64,000 bases of DNA, from positions 62,001 through 126,000 of the forward strand of contig NZ_JAAVNE010000008.1 in NCBI RefSeq assembly GCF_012103215.1. Reading direction: 5' to 3'. Below are positions 1-8,479 of the stretch, piece by piece. Below the pieces are notes generated by a model. That model was not told the origin of the DNA and did not search any database. It worked only from the letters and a program-made list of their open reading frames with translations. The DNA is from Falsiroseomonas selenitidurans (GTDB taxonomy: Bacteria; Pseudomonadota; Alphaproteobacteria; Acetobacterales; Acetobacteraceae). The position numbers and the translations under genes are program-made. Numbering within the stretch: the stretch's first letter is position 1; each line of letters begins with the position of its first letter.

Positions 1-27
1 GATCTCCACCCGCCGGATCACCGCCAT
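1..27 (-). CDS. 5' end of a gene leaving the window (partial)
   Basis: Reading leftward from 27 gives an open start (MAVIRRVEI) that runs off the window edge. A strong ribosome-binding site (GGGGGAGG, 44-37) lies 9 bases before this ATG. Another ATG at 36 abuts the site and is less likely to be used. The gene would be divergent from the TRAP pair. Nine residues cannot identify it. Enolase-superfamily dehydratases often begin in a similar way and often sit beside TRAP genes, but that is only a guess. Confidence 0.4.
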
Positions 28-85
28 TGTCTTCATCCTCCCCCGAAGCGGGCGGATGCTACGCGCTTGCCCAGGGAGATGCAGC

Positions 86-646
86 TTGTCCAGGACCGAT
101 GACGACATCTTCGCCACGCTGGTGCAGGAGGAAGCCGGCGGCCCGGAGCCGCCGCCCGACCTGGCGCCGGAGGACTTGCTTTCCGTGCTGCTGTTCTGGG
201 GTCTGGCCGGCATCGTCTTCCTGCAGTTCTTCAGCCGCTACGTGCTGAACGACAGCATCGCCTGGACCGAGGAGATCGCGCGCTACCTGCTGATGGCGCT
301 GGCCTTCAGCGGCAGCGCCATGGCGGCGCGGCGCGGGTCGCACATCGCGGTGGAATTCCTGCCGAACATGCTGCCCGCCGCGGCGCGGCGCTGGATGTTC
401 CTGCTGGCCGGGCTGCTGGCGGTGGCCTTCTATGCCATCGCCGTCCTGCTCTGCTGGCAGGTGGCGGAGATCATGGAGACGCAGCCGATGGTGGTGATCG
501 ACTGGCCGCTGTCATGGGTCTACTGGGCGATCCTGGCGGGGCTGGTGATGACCACGCTCCGTGCCGTCCAGGCCACCTGGCGCCGCTTCCGCATCGGCGA
601 GCCCGACCGCGCGGCCGATCCCTCCCTCGGCACGCTGAAGCTCTAG
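86..646 (+). CDS. TRAP transporter small permease (DctQ family)
   Basis: Small membrane subunit of a tripartite ATP-independent periplasmic transporter, which works with a DctM channel and a DctP binding protein to import organic acids by ion symport. The protein has about four hydrophobic segments and the family's typical middle part (SRYVLNDSIAWTEEIARYLL, then RRGSHIAVEF). I prefer a TTG start at 86 because AGGGAGA (73-79) lies six bases upstream. An ATG at 56 has no ribosome-binding site. With the TTG start it is 186 residues. The large permease follows after 9 bases. No DctP is next to it in this window, so the binding protein is beyond the left edge or elsewhere. The family is clear; the substrate is unknown. 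Confidence 0.85.
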   Translation: MSRTDDDIFATLVQEEAGGPEPPPDLAPEDLLSVLLFWGLAGIVFLQFFSRYVLNDSIAWTEEIARYLLMALAFSGSAMAARRGSHIAVEFLPNMLPAAARRWMFLLAGLLAVAFYAIAVLLCWQVAEIMETQPMVVIDWPLSWVYWAILAGLVMTTLRAVQATWRRFRIGEPDRAADPSLGTLKL

Positions 647-655
647 GGCCGCGCC

Positions 656-1933
656 ATGACCTCCATCCTGTTCCTGGCCTTCCTGGGCCTGCTGGCGCTC
701 GGCGTGCCGGTGGCCGTCGCGCTCGGCGCCGGGTCGCTGATCTATGTCTGGTTCGACCAGTCCGTCCCGCCGCTGGTGGTGCTGCACCGCATGGCGTCGG
801 GCATCGACAGCTTCCCGCTGCTGGCCGTGCCCTTCTTCGTCATGTCCGGCAGCCTGATGAATTCGGCCGGCATCACGGAACGCATCTTCAGCTTCGCCAC
901 CGCGCTGGTCGGCTGGCTGCGCGGCGGGCTGGGCCATGTGAACGTGGTGGGCAGCGTGATCTTCGCCGGCATGTCCGGCACCGCCGTGGCGGATGCCGGC
1001 GGGCTCGGCAGCATCGAGATCAAGGCGATGCGCGACCACGGCTATCCGCTGCCGTTTGCCGTTGGCATCACCGGCGCGTCCTCCACCATCGGGCCGATCA
1101 TCCCGCCCTCCCTGCCCATGGTGATCTATGGCGTGATGGCCAATGCCTCGATCGGGCAGCTCTTCGCCGCCGGGCTGATCCCCGGCCTGCTGATGGCGGT
1201 GACGCTGATGGGCACCGTCACGGTCATGGCCTATCGCCGCGGCTGGGATGCGGATGCGCAGTTCCGCTGGGCGCGGCTGGGCCACACCGGCAAGCGAGCC
1301 TTCCTCCCGCTGATGACGCCGGTGCTGCTGGTGGGCGGCATGACCACCGGCGCCTTCACGCCGACCGAGGCCGCCATCGCCGCCACCTTCTACGCCCTGT
1401 TCCTGGGCTTCGTGGTGTACCGCTCCCTGACGCTGCGTTCGCTGCTGCGGGTGACGCAGGAGACGATCGAGACCACGGCGGTGGTGATGCTGATCGTCGC
1501 CGGCGCTTCGATCTTCGGCTGGCTGGTGACGACGACCCGGGTGACGGAGGAAGTGGCGGCGCTGGTGCTGTCCATCACGCAGGAGCCCTGGCTGGTGCTG
1601 CTGCTGGTGAACATCCTGCTGCTGGTGGTGGGCTGCTTCCTGGAGACCATTGCCGCCATCACCATCCTGGTGCCGGTGCTGCTGCCGCTGATGCTCAAGA
1701 TCGGCGTGGATCCGGTGCATTTCGGCGTGCTGATGGTGCTGAACCTGATGATCGGCCTGCTGACGCCGCCGGTCGGGATGGTGCTGTACATCCTGGCACG
1801 GGTCTCCGGGTTGAGCTTCGAGCAGACCATGAAGGCCTGCGCGCCCTTCCTCATCCCGCTGTTCCTGTGCCTCGGCCTCGTCACCTGGTGGCCTGAGATG
1901 GTGCTGTGGCTGCCGACGCTGATCTACCGCTAG
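656..1933 (+). CDS. TRAP transporter large permease (DctM family)
   Basis: The 425-residue channel subunit of a TRAP transporter in the inner membrane. It is hydrophobic throughout, with a dozen or so membrane spans, the usual length for DctM. It carries family signatures: FVMSGSLMNSAGI near residue 65, GMSGTAVADAGGLG near 105, and the re-entrant-loop pattern TPTEAAIAATFYA near 232. It forms an operon with the small permease just upstream. It ends facing the Bug gene at 1976, and a stem-loop lies between the two. The substrate cannot be read from the sequence. Confidence 0.95.
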   Translation: MTSILFLAFLGLLALGVPVAVALGAGSLIYVWFDQSVPPLVVLHRMASGIDSFPLLAVPFFVMSGSLMNSAGITERIFSFATALVGWLRGGLGHVNVVGSVIFAGMSGTAVADAGGLGSIEIKAMRDHGYPLPFAVGITGASSTIGPIIPPSLPMVIYGVMANASIGQLFAAGLIPGLLMAVTLMGTVTVMAYRRGWDADAQFRWARLGHTGKRAFLPLMTPVLLVGGMTTGAFTPTEAAIAATFYALFLGFVVYRSLTLRSLLRVTQETIETTAVVMLIVAGASIFGWLVTTTRVTEEVAALVLSITQEPWLVLLLVNILLLVVGCFLETIAAITILVPVLLPLMLKIGVDPVHFGVLMVLNLMIGLLTPPVGMVLYILARVSGLSFEQTMKACAPFLIPLFLCLGLVTWWPEMVLWLPTLIYR

Positions 1934-1943
1934 CCGCCGGGTG

Positions 1944-1967
1944 GGGCAGGGGGCGCGACCCCTGCCC
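1944..1967. terminator. stem-loop between convergent genes
   Basis: Perfect 9-bp stem (GGGCAGGGG at 1944-1952 pairing with CCCCTGCCC at 1959-1967) with a 6-base loop. It lies between the convergent ends of the DctM gene (1933) and the Bug gene (1976). No T-run follows on either strand. It is a likely two-way terminator in this GC-rich genome. Confidence 0.6.
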
Positions 1968-1975
1968 ATCGCGCC

Positions 1976-2944
1976 TCAGCCGGCGCGGATCCCGGCGCGG
2001 GAGACCAGTTCCTTCCACTGCGGCACCTCCGCCGCCAGCCGCGTGCGCAGCCGGTCCGGACCGTCCAGCAGCAGGGTCGCGCCGCTTTCCTCCATCCGGG
2101 TGGCCAGCGCATTGCCGCGCGCCAGCGGCGCCACCGCCGCGGCCAGGCGCTGTACCACCTCGGGCGGCGTGCTGGCCGGGCCGAACATGGCGTACCAGAT
2201 GGTCATGGCGTAGCCCGGCACCGCCTCCCCGATCGCGGGGGTGTCGGGCATCACCGGCGTGCGCGCCGCCCCGGTCACCGCGATGGCCTTCAGCCTTCCC
2301 TCCCGCACATGGCGCAGCGCCTCGATCGTGCCGGTCACCAGCAAATCCGTATCTCCGGCGTAGAGCGCGGTGACCGCCTGGCCGGCGCCGCGATAGGGCA
2401 CGTGCAGCAGCTCGATCCCCGCCCGCACGCCCAGCAGCGCGCCGCCCAGATGGGTGGTGGAGCCGACGCCGGAGGTGCCGTAGGTGATCGCCCCCGGCCG
2501 CGCCTTGGCGCGCGCGATCAGGTCCGCGAGGTCCTTGATGGGATTGTCCGGCTTGGCCAGCAGCACCATCGGCGCCTCGCTGACCATCGTGATCGGCACC
2601 AGGTCGCGGAACGGGTCGTAGCCCGGATTCGCCATCAGCGCCGGCAGGATGGCGACCGAGGAGGTGGTGACCAGCAGCGTGTGCGGGTCGTTCGCCTGCA
2701 CCACCGCCTGCACGCCCAGCGAACCGCCGGCGCCGGGCTTGGGCTCCACCACCACCGGATGGCCGAGCTTCGGCCCCAGCGCATCGGCGATGAAGCGGGC
2801 CGGCACCTCCACCGGGCCGCCGGCCGCGAAGGGCACGATGAAGCGCACGGGCCGGTTCGGCCAGGCGGCCTGTGCACGCGCGGCGACCGGCAGCAGGCCG
2901 AGCGCCCCGGCGCCGGCCATGAGGCCACGGCGGGTGATGTTCAT
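1976..2944 (-). CDS. Bug/TctC family periplasmic solute-binding protein
   Basis: Extracytoplasmic binding protein of the tripartite tricarboxylate transporter (Bug) type. It captures an organic acid in the periplasm and delivers it to a TctA/TctB permease. The start at 2944 (MNITRRGLMAG) has GGAG nine bases upstream; an in-frame ATG at 2959 lacks one. A twin-arginine-like leader ends near ARAQA. Mature-part signatures are IVPFAAGG, VVEPKPGAGG, YGTSGVGS and HVPYRGAGQA. Length is 322 residues, normal for the family. It is divergent from the CoA-transferase operon at 3074, so it may bind the acid that this operon activates. No permease genes are near. Confidence 0.93.
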   Translation of the reverse strand: MNITRRGLMAGAGALGLLPVAARAQAAWPNRPVRFIVPFAAGGPVEVPARFIADALGPKLGHPVVVEPKPGAGGSLGVQAVVQANDPHTLLVTTSSVAILPALMANPGYDPFRDLVPITMVSEAPMVLLAKPDNPIKDLADLIARAKARPGAITYGTSGVGSTTHLGGALLGVRAGIELLHVPYRGAGQAVTALYAGDTDLLVTGTIEALRHVREGRLKAIAVTGAARTPVMPDTPAIGEAVPGYAMTIWYAMFGPASTPPEVVQRLAAAVAPLARGNALATRMEESGATLLLDGPDRLRTRLAAEVPQWKELVSRAGIRAG

Positions 2945-2967
2945 GATTTTCGTCTCCATCCCTTACC

Positions 2968-2982
2968 GTTGACAGCATCAAC
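2968..2982. promoter_or_regulatory. candidate operator palindrome in divergent promoter region
   Basis: GTTGA-CAGCA-TCAAC forms a 15-base interrupted palindrome with perfect 5-base arms, midway in the region between the Bug gene (start 2944) and the CoA-transferase gene (start 3074). It contains TTGACA, which could serve as a -35 box, but no good -10 box follows at the right distance. A regulator site is plausible; no regulator gene is adjacent. Confidence 0.3.
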
Positions 2983-3073
2983 CAACCTCCCCCACACACG
3001 CAAGCACCGATGGGGAGGAGGGGTTTCGCATGCGGTTTCGCGGTCGCCATCCGGCGCTGCCTGGGCCCGGCGC

Positions 3074-4246
3074 ATGAAGCCGCTGGAAGGCCTGCGCATC
3101 CTCGACCTGTCGCGCGTGCTGGCCTGCCCCTTCGCCACCATGCTGCTGGCCGAGCTGGGCGCCGAGGTGGTGAAGGTGGAACAGCCCGGCGCCGGCGACG
3201 AAACGCGCGGCTTCGAGCCCTTCTTCGATTTCGGCACCAGCGGCTATTTCCTGGCCTGCAACCGCGGCAAGCGGTCCATCACCGTGGACATGCGCAAGCC
3301 CGGCGGCCGCCAGGTGATCCGCGACCTGGCGGCGCAGGCCGATGCGCTGGTGGAGAATTTCCCGACCGGCGCCCTGGCGCGCCGCCAGCTGGATTTCGCT
3401 TCCCTGCGCGCGGTCAACCCGCGCCTCGTCTACCTGTCCTGCACCGGCTTCGGCCAGACCGGCCCCTATGCGAGGCGCAAGGGCTACGACACGGTGTTCC
3501 AGGCCATGGGCGGGCTGATGGGCCTGACCGGCGAACGCGGCGGCGGGCCGGTGAAGCCGGGCCTGCCGGTGGCGGATCTCTCCTCCGGCCTGTGGGTGGC
3601 GATCGCCCTGCTGGCCGCGCTGCGCGGGCGGGATTCGACGGGGCAGGGGGCACATGTCGATTTCTCCATGCTGGATGGGCAGGTGGCGCTGCTGACCATC
3701 GCCGCCGCGCGGTTGTTCGCGCTCGGCGAGGTGCCGCCGCGGCTTGGCACGGAACATCCCGGGCGGGTGCCGACCGCCAGCTTCCGCTGCGCGGATGGCC
3801 GCTTCCTGCACATCACCGCCAGCGACCAGCATTGGGCGCCGCTGTGCCGGGCGCTGGACCTGGGTGACCTCGCCGCGCTCGACAGCAACGCAGCGCGGCT
3901 GGAACAGCGCGGGCGGATCATGGAAGCGATGGCGGCCGCCCTCGGCGCGATGACGCGGGCGCAGGCGGTGGCGGCGCTGGATGCGGCGGATGTGCCGAAC
4001 GGCCCGGTGCTGGCGTTAGACGAGGTGGTGGCGGACCCGCATGTGCAGGCGCGCGGCAGCGTGGTGCCGGTGGCGCATGGCGCGGCCACCCACCCGGCGC
4101 TGCGCCTGCCCTTCCGCTTCGACGGCTTCGCCGACCCCGCGCCGCTGCCGGCCCCGGCGCTGGGCGCCGACACTGACGCGGTGCTGGCCGGGCTCGGCTA
4201 CGACGCGGCGCGCATCGCCGCGCTCAGGGAGGAAGGCGCGATATGA
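3074..4246 (+). CDS. class III (CaiB/BaiF) CoA-transferase
   Basis: Family III CoA-transferase, 390 residues, moving CoA between carboxylic acids. The N-terminus (MKPLEGLRILDLSRVLACPF) is the classical family start, which fixes this ATG although the frame is open further upstream. The region AELGAEVVKVEQPGAGD follows. The expected acyl-accepting aspartate is Asp168 in VADLSSGLW, by analogy with formyl-CoA transferase Asp169. Its stop overlaps the next start (ATGA at 4243), so translation is probably coupled. Together with a crotonase and an acyl-CoA ligase it makes a set of the same families as carnitine CaiB-CaiD-CaiC, but the substrate is unknown. Confidence 0.92.
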   Translation: MKPLEGLRILDLSRVLACPFATMLLAELGAEVVKVEQPGAGDETRGFEPFFDFGTSGYFLACNRGKRSITVDMRKPGGRQVIRDLAAQADALVENFPTGALARRQLDFASLRAVNPRLVYLSCTGFGQTGPYARRKGYDTVFQAMGGLMGLTGERGGGPVKPGLPVADLSSGLWVAIALLAALRGRDSTGQGAHVDFSMLDGQVALLTIAAARLFALGEVPPRLGTEHPGRVPTASFRCADGRFLHITASDQHWAPLCRALDLGDLAALDSNAARLEQRGRIMEAMAAALGAMTRAQAVAALDAADVPNGPVLALDEVVADPHVQARGSVVPVAHGAATHPALRLPFRFDGFADPAPLPAPALGADTDAVLAGLGYDAARIAALREEGAI

Positions 4247-4980
4247 CGGAGCCGCTGCTGTACACGCAGGATGATGGCCTGGTGACGCTGACGCTGGACC
4301 GGCCGCAGGCGCGCAACGCGCTGAACCTGGCGCTGGCCGAGGCGCTGGCCGCCGCCTGCCGCCGCGCCACCGAGGCGCAGGCCCGATGCGTGCTGATCCG
4401 CGCCAACGGCCCGGTCTTCTGCGCCGGCGCCGATCTCAAGGAACGCCAGGGCATGGACGACAATGCGGTGCGCGCGCGCCGCGTGAAGGGATTCTGGGCG
4501 TATGAATCCATCGAGCGCCTGCCGATGCCGTCCATCGCGGTGGTCGAGGGACCCGCGGTGGGCTCGGGGGTGGAGATCGCCGCGGCCTGCGACCTGGTCC
4601 TCGCCACGCCCGGGGCCAGCTTCAAGACGCCGGAGGCGCTGTGGGGCACCGTCGGCGCGACGCAGCGCCTGCCCCGCATTCTCGGCAAGCGGCTGGCCAA
4701 GGACATGATGTTCACCGGCCGCGTGCTGACGGCGGCGGAGGCGCTGGCCGCCGGCCTCGTGGCGCGGCTGGTGGCGCCCGATGCGCTGCAGGCCACGCTG
4801 GCGGCGATGGTCGCGCCCATCCTGAAGGCGCCGCCCTCCGCGCTGGCGCTCGCCAAGCGCTGCATCGACGAGGGGCTGGAGCGCGACCCACGCGGTGCCC
4901 TGGCAACGGAGCTGATGGCGATCGAGGATAGCCTGGCCGCCGCGGAATGGCGCCAGGCCATGGCGGGCTTCGGCCGATGA
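4243..4980 (+). CDS. enoyl-CoA hydratase/isomerase family protein
   Basis: Crotonase-fold protein of 245 residues acting on an acyl-CoA thioester. The two oxyanion-hole segments are visible: CAGADLKER near 60-68 and VEGPAVGSGVEIAAACDL near 101-118. The first catalytic glutamate is kept (Glu131 in TPEALWG). The second, Glu164 in the rat enzyme, appears replaced by Asp154 in LAKDMMFTGR, so classical hydratase activity is not certain; isomerase, hydrolase or dehydratase reactions are possible. It overlaps the CoA-transferase by ATGA, and its own end overlaps the ligase start by ATGA at 4977. Confidence 0.9.
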   Translation: MTEPLLYTQDDGLVTLTLDRPQARNALNLALAEALAAACRRATEAQARCVLIRANGPVFCAGADLKERQGMDDNAVRARRVKGFWAYESIERLPMPSIAVVEGPAVGSGVEIAAACDLVLATPGASFKTPEALWGTVGATQRLPRILGKRLAKDMMFTGRVLTAAEALAAGLVARLVAPDALQATLAAMVAPILKAPPSALALAKRCIDEGLERDPRGALATELMAIEDSLAAAEWRQAMAGFGR

Positions 4981-6542
4981 ACTGGACCACGCGCCTCGGC
5001 GACCTGCTCGACGCCAATGCCGCGACCCGCGGCGCTGAGGAGGCGCTGGTGGCGGAGGGCGTGCGGCACAGCCATGCGGCGCTGCGCGCGGCTGCCCGCG
5101 GGGTGGCGCGTGGCCTGCTGGCGCTCGGCGTGCGGCGCGGCGATTTCGTCGGGCTGCTCATGGGCAATGACGCGAACTGGGTGGCCGGCTTCTACGGCGC
5201 GGCGCTGATCGGCGCGGTGACGGTGCCGGTGAACACCCGCTTCAAGCCGCCCGAGATCGCCTTCGCGCTGGGCCGCGCCCGCTGCCAGGTGGTGCTGCTG
5301 GCCGGCCGCTTCCTGAACATCGACTTCGCCGCCGCGGTGGACTCCGTGCGCGGCGACCTGCCGGACCTGCGGCATGTGGTGGTGGCCGGCACGCCGGGCT
5401 GGGACGCGTTCCTCGCCCAGGGGGTGGAGGAGGCCGCGCTGGATGCGGCGATGGCCGCGGTGGCGTCGGAGGATGTGCTGCTGGTGCAATACACCTCCGG
5501 CACCACGGCACACCCGAAGGGCGTGCTGCTGACGCACCACAACATGCTGCGCAACGCCACGGCCTGCGCCGCGAAGCTGGGCGTGCGGCCGGATGACCGC
5601 TACCTGAACTGCCGGCCCTTCTTCCATGTCGCGGGCTCCACGCTCTCGCTGCTGGTCTGCCTGGCCACCGGCGCGGTGATGGTGACGCCCCAGACCTTCG
5701 AGGCCGGCGCGGCGCTGGACCTGCTGGAGCGGGAGCGCTGCACCCTGACCTCCGGCAACGACGCCATCTTCCAGTTGCTGATGTCCCACCCGCGCTTCGA
5801 CCGCGCCCGGCTGCACCTGCGCGGCGGCTGGGCCGCGGCGGGGCCGGAGACGATGCGCCGGATCGTGGAGGAGATGGGCGTGCCCGATTTGTGCTGGGCC
5901 TATGGGCTGAGCGAGGCCTCGCCGAATGTCGCGCTGTCGGACCACCGCGAAGCCGTGGCCGACCGCATCGCCGGCGGCGCGGTACCGCATGAGGGACTAG
6001 CGGTGCGCATCGCCGACCCCGCCACCAACGCCGCGCTGCCGCCCGGCATGGCGGGCGAGATCCAGGTGCAGGGCTGGTCCATCATGCGCGGCTACCTGCA
6101 CGATCCGGAAAACTCGGCAAAGGCCTTCACGCCGGATGGCTTCCTGCGCACCGGCGATCTCGGCACGCAGGATGCCGATGGCCGGCTGCGGATGGTCGGC
6201 CGAATCAAGGACGTGATCCGCGTCGGTGGCGAGAATGTCGCGCCGGCCGAGGTGGAGGAGGTGCTGTCCGCCCACCCCGCCGTCGCGCTGGCCCAGGTGG
6301 TGGGCGTGCCGGATGCGCGGCTGGTGGAGGTGGTGGCCGCCTTCGTGCAGCTGCGCGACGGCGCGCGGGTGACGGAGGCAGAGCTGCTGGCCTGGCTGAA
6401 GCCGCAGCTCGCCAATTTCCGCCTGCCGCGGCACCTGCGAATCGTGCCGGGCTTCGATTCCATCGGGATGACCGCCAGCGGCAAGGTGCAGAAGGTGAAG
6501 CTGCGGGCGCATGCGCTGGAAGTACTGGGCCTCGGTTCATGA
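4977..6542 (+). CDS. AMP-dependent acyl-CoA ligase
   Basis: ANL-superfamily acyl-CoA synthetase of 521 residues that activates a carboxylic acid with ATP and CoA. The start (MNWTTRLGDLLDAN) overlaps the crotonase stop as ATGA, a tighter fit than the in-frame ATG at 4947. Signatures in order are the P-loop-like YTSGTTAHPKGV, the YGLSEASP region, GWSIMRGYL, LRTGDLG, the hinge GRIKDVIRVGGENVAPAEVEEVL, and a C-terminal ASGKVQK with the adenylation lysine. It is the last gene of a three-gene operon. Which acid it activates cannot be read from sequence; fatty, aromatic or carnitine-like acids are all possible. Confidence 0.93.
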   Translation: MNWTTRLGDLLDANAATRGAEEALVAEGVRHSHAALRAAARGVARGLLALGVRRGDFVGLLMGNDANWVAGFYGAALIGAVTVPVNTRFKPPEIAFALGRARCQVVLLAGRFLNIDFAAAVDSVRGDLPDLRHVVVAGTPGWDAFLAQGVEEAALDAAMAAVASEDVLLVQYTSGTTAHPKGVLLTHHNMLRNATACAAKLGVRPDDRYLNCRPFFHVAGSTLSLLVCLATGAVMVTPQTFEAGAALDLLERERCTLTSGNDAIFQLLMSHPRFDRARLHLRGGWAAAGPETMRRIVEEMGVPDLCWAYGLSEASPNVALSDHREAVADRIAGGAVPHEGLAVRIADPATNAALPPGMAGEIQVQGWSIMRGYLHDPENSAKAFTPDGFLRTGDLGTQDADGRLRMVGRIKDVIRVGGENVAPAEVEEVLSAHPAVALAQVVGVPDARLVEVVAAFVQLRDGARVTEAELLAWLKPQLANFRLPRHLRIVPGFDSIGMTASGKVQKVKLRAHALEVLGLGS

Positions 6543-6604
6543 CATCCGCATGAAAAGAGGATTCGTCCAGGCGGTCTCCGTGGTTTGATTAATTTGCCCT
6601 TCAC

Positions 6605-7132
6605 ATGGCCGCCTCGATTCTCCATCTACGGCGTTACGCTCATGTCGATGGATATCCCGTCGCCGCGCGGGGGGATTTGGGGATGTTGTCGGATGGCGCA
6701 GCACTGCGGTCGGTCCGCCGGCCGGAGGACGCGCCGCGGCAATGCGCTGCCCTGCCGCTGACCGGCAGCGGTGACGGCCTGCGCGTGGTGATGGTGACCA
6801 GCCGCGCGACGCGGCGCTGGGTCATCCCCAAGGGATGGATCGAGCCGGGCGAGGCGCCGCACCGCTCCGCCGCGCGGGAGGCCTTCGAGGAGGCCGGCAT
6901 CCTTGGCGAGACCGAGCCCGAGCCGATCGGCCGCTTTGTCTACAACAAGCGCAAGGCCCGAGGGGTGCTGCTGCTCTGCGAGGTGCTGGTGTTCCGCCTG
7001 CGCGTCGAAAGCGTGCTGCCGGACTGGCCGGAGCGGCGGGAACGCGACCGGCTGCTGGTGCCGCCCGAGGTCGCCGCCGCCATGGTGGCGGAACCCGAGC
7101 TTGCCGCGCTGCTGCGCGGCATCCGCCGGTAA
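6605..7132 (+). CDS. Nudix hydrolase
   Basis: Nudix-fold hydrolase of up to 175 residues that cleaves a nucleoside diphosphate linked to another group. The Nudix box is complete: GWIEPGEAPHRS followed by AAREAFEEAGI, preceded by the strand RRWVIPK. Its wording resembles diphosphoinositol-polyphosphate or diadenosine-polyphosphate hydrolases. The start is uncertain: ATG 6605 has no clear ribosome-binding site, while ATG 6683 follows a G-rich stretch and would still keep the whole domain. The gene stands alone, convergent with the amino-acid transport operon. Confidence 0.85.
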   Translation: MAASILHLRRYAHVDGYPVAARGDLGMLSDGAALRSVRRPEDAPRQCAALPLTGSGDGLRVVMVTSRATRRWVIPKGWIEPGEAPHRSAAREAFEEAGILGETEPEPIGRFVYNKRKARGVLLLCEVLVFRLRVESVLPDWPERRERDRLLVPPEVAAAMVAEPELAALLRGIRR

Positions 7133-7151
7133 GGCACGCGGCGTACCCGCC

Positions 7152-7841
7152 TCAGCGCCGATCCGCCGCCGTGTTGGCATAGGCGCGGCCATAGCGCGCT
7201 TCCAGCCGGCGCTGCACCAGGTCCCACAGCGTGGTCATAACCAGGTACCAGAAGGCGGCGGCCAGGAACAATTCGAGCACCAGGAAGCGTTCCTGGATCA
7301 GGATCTGCGTCCGCCGAAGCAATTCCTCCATGGAGATCACGCTGGCGACGGAGGTGGTCTTCAGCAGCCCGTTCACCGAATTGCCCAGCGGCGGGATGAT
7401 GATGCGGAAGGCCTGCGGCCAGGTGATGGTGCGGAACACCTGCCGCCGCGACAGGCCCAGCGCCAGCCCGGCCTCCCGCTGCCCCGGCCCGACGGCGGAG
7501 ATGCCGGAGCGCACGATCTCGCTGAGATAGGCGGCCTCGTTCAGCGCCAGGCCCAGCAGCGCCGCTTCGGTGACGCCGAGGCGGATGCCGAACAGCGGCA
7601 GGCCCGTGTAGATCAGCAGCAATTGCACCAGCAGCGGCGTGCCGCGGAAGATCCAGCAATAGAAGGCGGCAAGGCCCGCCAGCCCGCGATGGCCGGACAG
7701 CCGCATCAGTGCCACCAGCACGCCGAGCACCAGCCCGCAGACCAGGGAAGCCGCCGTCAGCCACAGCGTCGTCAGGGCGCCTTCCAGCAGGAAGGGATTG
7801 AACAGGTAGTCGAAGAACCCCTGCCAGGACCAGATATGCAT
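7152..7841 (-). CDS. polar amino-acid ABC transporter permease
   Basis: Inner-membrane permease of the His/Glu/Gln ABC importer class, 229 residues. The start MHIWSWQGFF lies 4 bases after the stop of the GST gene, which supports it over longer readings. It has several membrane spans and the ABC-permease loop that contacts the ATPase (EAAYLSEIVRSGISAV, then GQREAGLALGLSRRQ). It is the last gene of a leftward operon with the binding protein at 8480-9319. Unusually, neither an ATPase gene nor a second permease is in the operon. Confidence 0.92.
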   Translation of the reverse strand: MHIWSWQGFFDYLFNPFLLEGALTTLWLTAASLVCGLVLGVLVALMRLSGHRGLAGLAAFYCWIFRGTPLLVQLLLIYTGLPLFGIRLGVTEAALLGLALNEAAYLSEIVRSGISAVGPGQREAGLALGLSRRQVFRTITWPQAFRIIIPPLGNSVNGLLKTTSVASVISMEELLRRTQILIQERFLVLELFLAAAFWYLVMTTLWDLVQRRLEARYGRAYANTAADRR

Positions 7842-7845
7842 GTGC

Positions 7846-8469
7846 TCAGTTTCCGAAGTCGGGGGGCGGCAGGTCGAAGGCCGCCAGGGCGTCGCAGCGC
7901 GCGGCGACGCCACGCAGCAGTGGATAGGGATCGAGGTCGCAGCCCAGCCGGGCGGAGGCACGAAGCTGCGGCACCAGGTGAATCTCCGCCCAGCCCGGCA
8001 CGGTGCCGTAGCAGAAGGGAAGCGGCACCGCGCGCCGCGCCAGCATCGCTTCCAGGGCGGCCAGCGCCTCGGCGGTCCAATGCGCCACCCAACCGGCCTG
8101 CGACGCCTCCGGCAGCTGCCGGCGGATGCGCTGCACGGTCACGGGGTGAAGGTCGCTGGCGATGTGCTGGGCGAAGCTGCGGGCCTGGGCGCGGGCGATG
8201 GGATCCGGCGGCAGCAGCGGCGGTGCCGGCACCAGCTCCTCGATCAGCTCCAGGATCGCGGTGGCCTGTGCCACCACGCGCCCATCCGCCAGGACCAGGG
8301 CCGGCATCAATCCCTGCGGGTTGATGCCGCGCCACGTGGCCCGCGGCAGGGCCGGCGCATCGACGCAGCGCAGCGCCAGCCCCTTCAGCCGCAGCGCGAT
8401 GCGCACCCGCTCGCCGGCCGAGTTGCGGCCATGCGTGAACAGCCGCGCCCCATGCAGCGCGGCGCTCAC
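7846..8469 (-). CDS. glutathione S-transferase, zeta/maleylacetoacetate isomerase type
   Basis: Predicted glutathione-dependent enzyme of 207 residues starting with GTG at 8469; GAGG lies five bases upstream, and the previous stop is only 10 bases away. The N-terminal thioredoxin-like part (RVRIALRLKG, then NPQGLMPALVLADGRV and QATAILELIEE) follows the zeta class, whose members isomerise maleylacetoacetate or dehalogenate acids. The zeta active-site motif SSCxxRVRIAL is altered: NSAGE precedes RVRIAL, so the Cys and one Ser are missing. Its place between a binding protein and a permease is odd and suggests a role in breaking down the imported compound. Confidence 0.82.
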   Translation of the reverse strand: MSAALHGARLFTHGRNSAGERVRIALRLKGLALRCVDAPALPRATWRGINPQGLMPALVLADGRVVAQATAILELIEELVPAPPLLPPDPIARAQARSFAQHIASDLHPVTVQRIRRQLPEASQAGWVAHWTAEALAALEAMLARRAVPLPFCYGTVPGWAEIHLVPQLRASARLGCDLDPYPLLRGVAARCDALAAFDLPPPDFGN

Positions 8470-8479
8470 GCAGCCCTCG

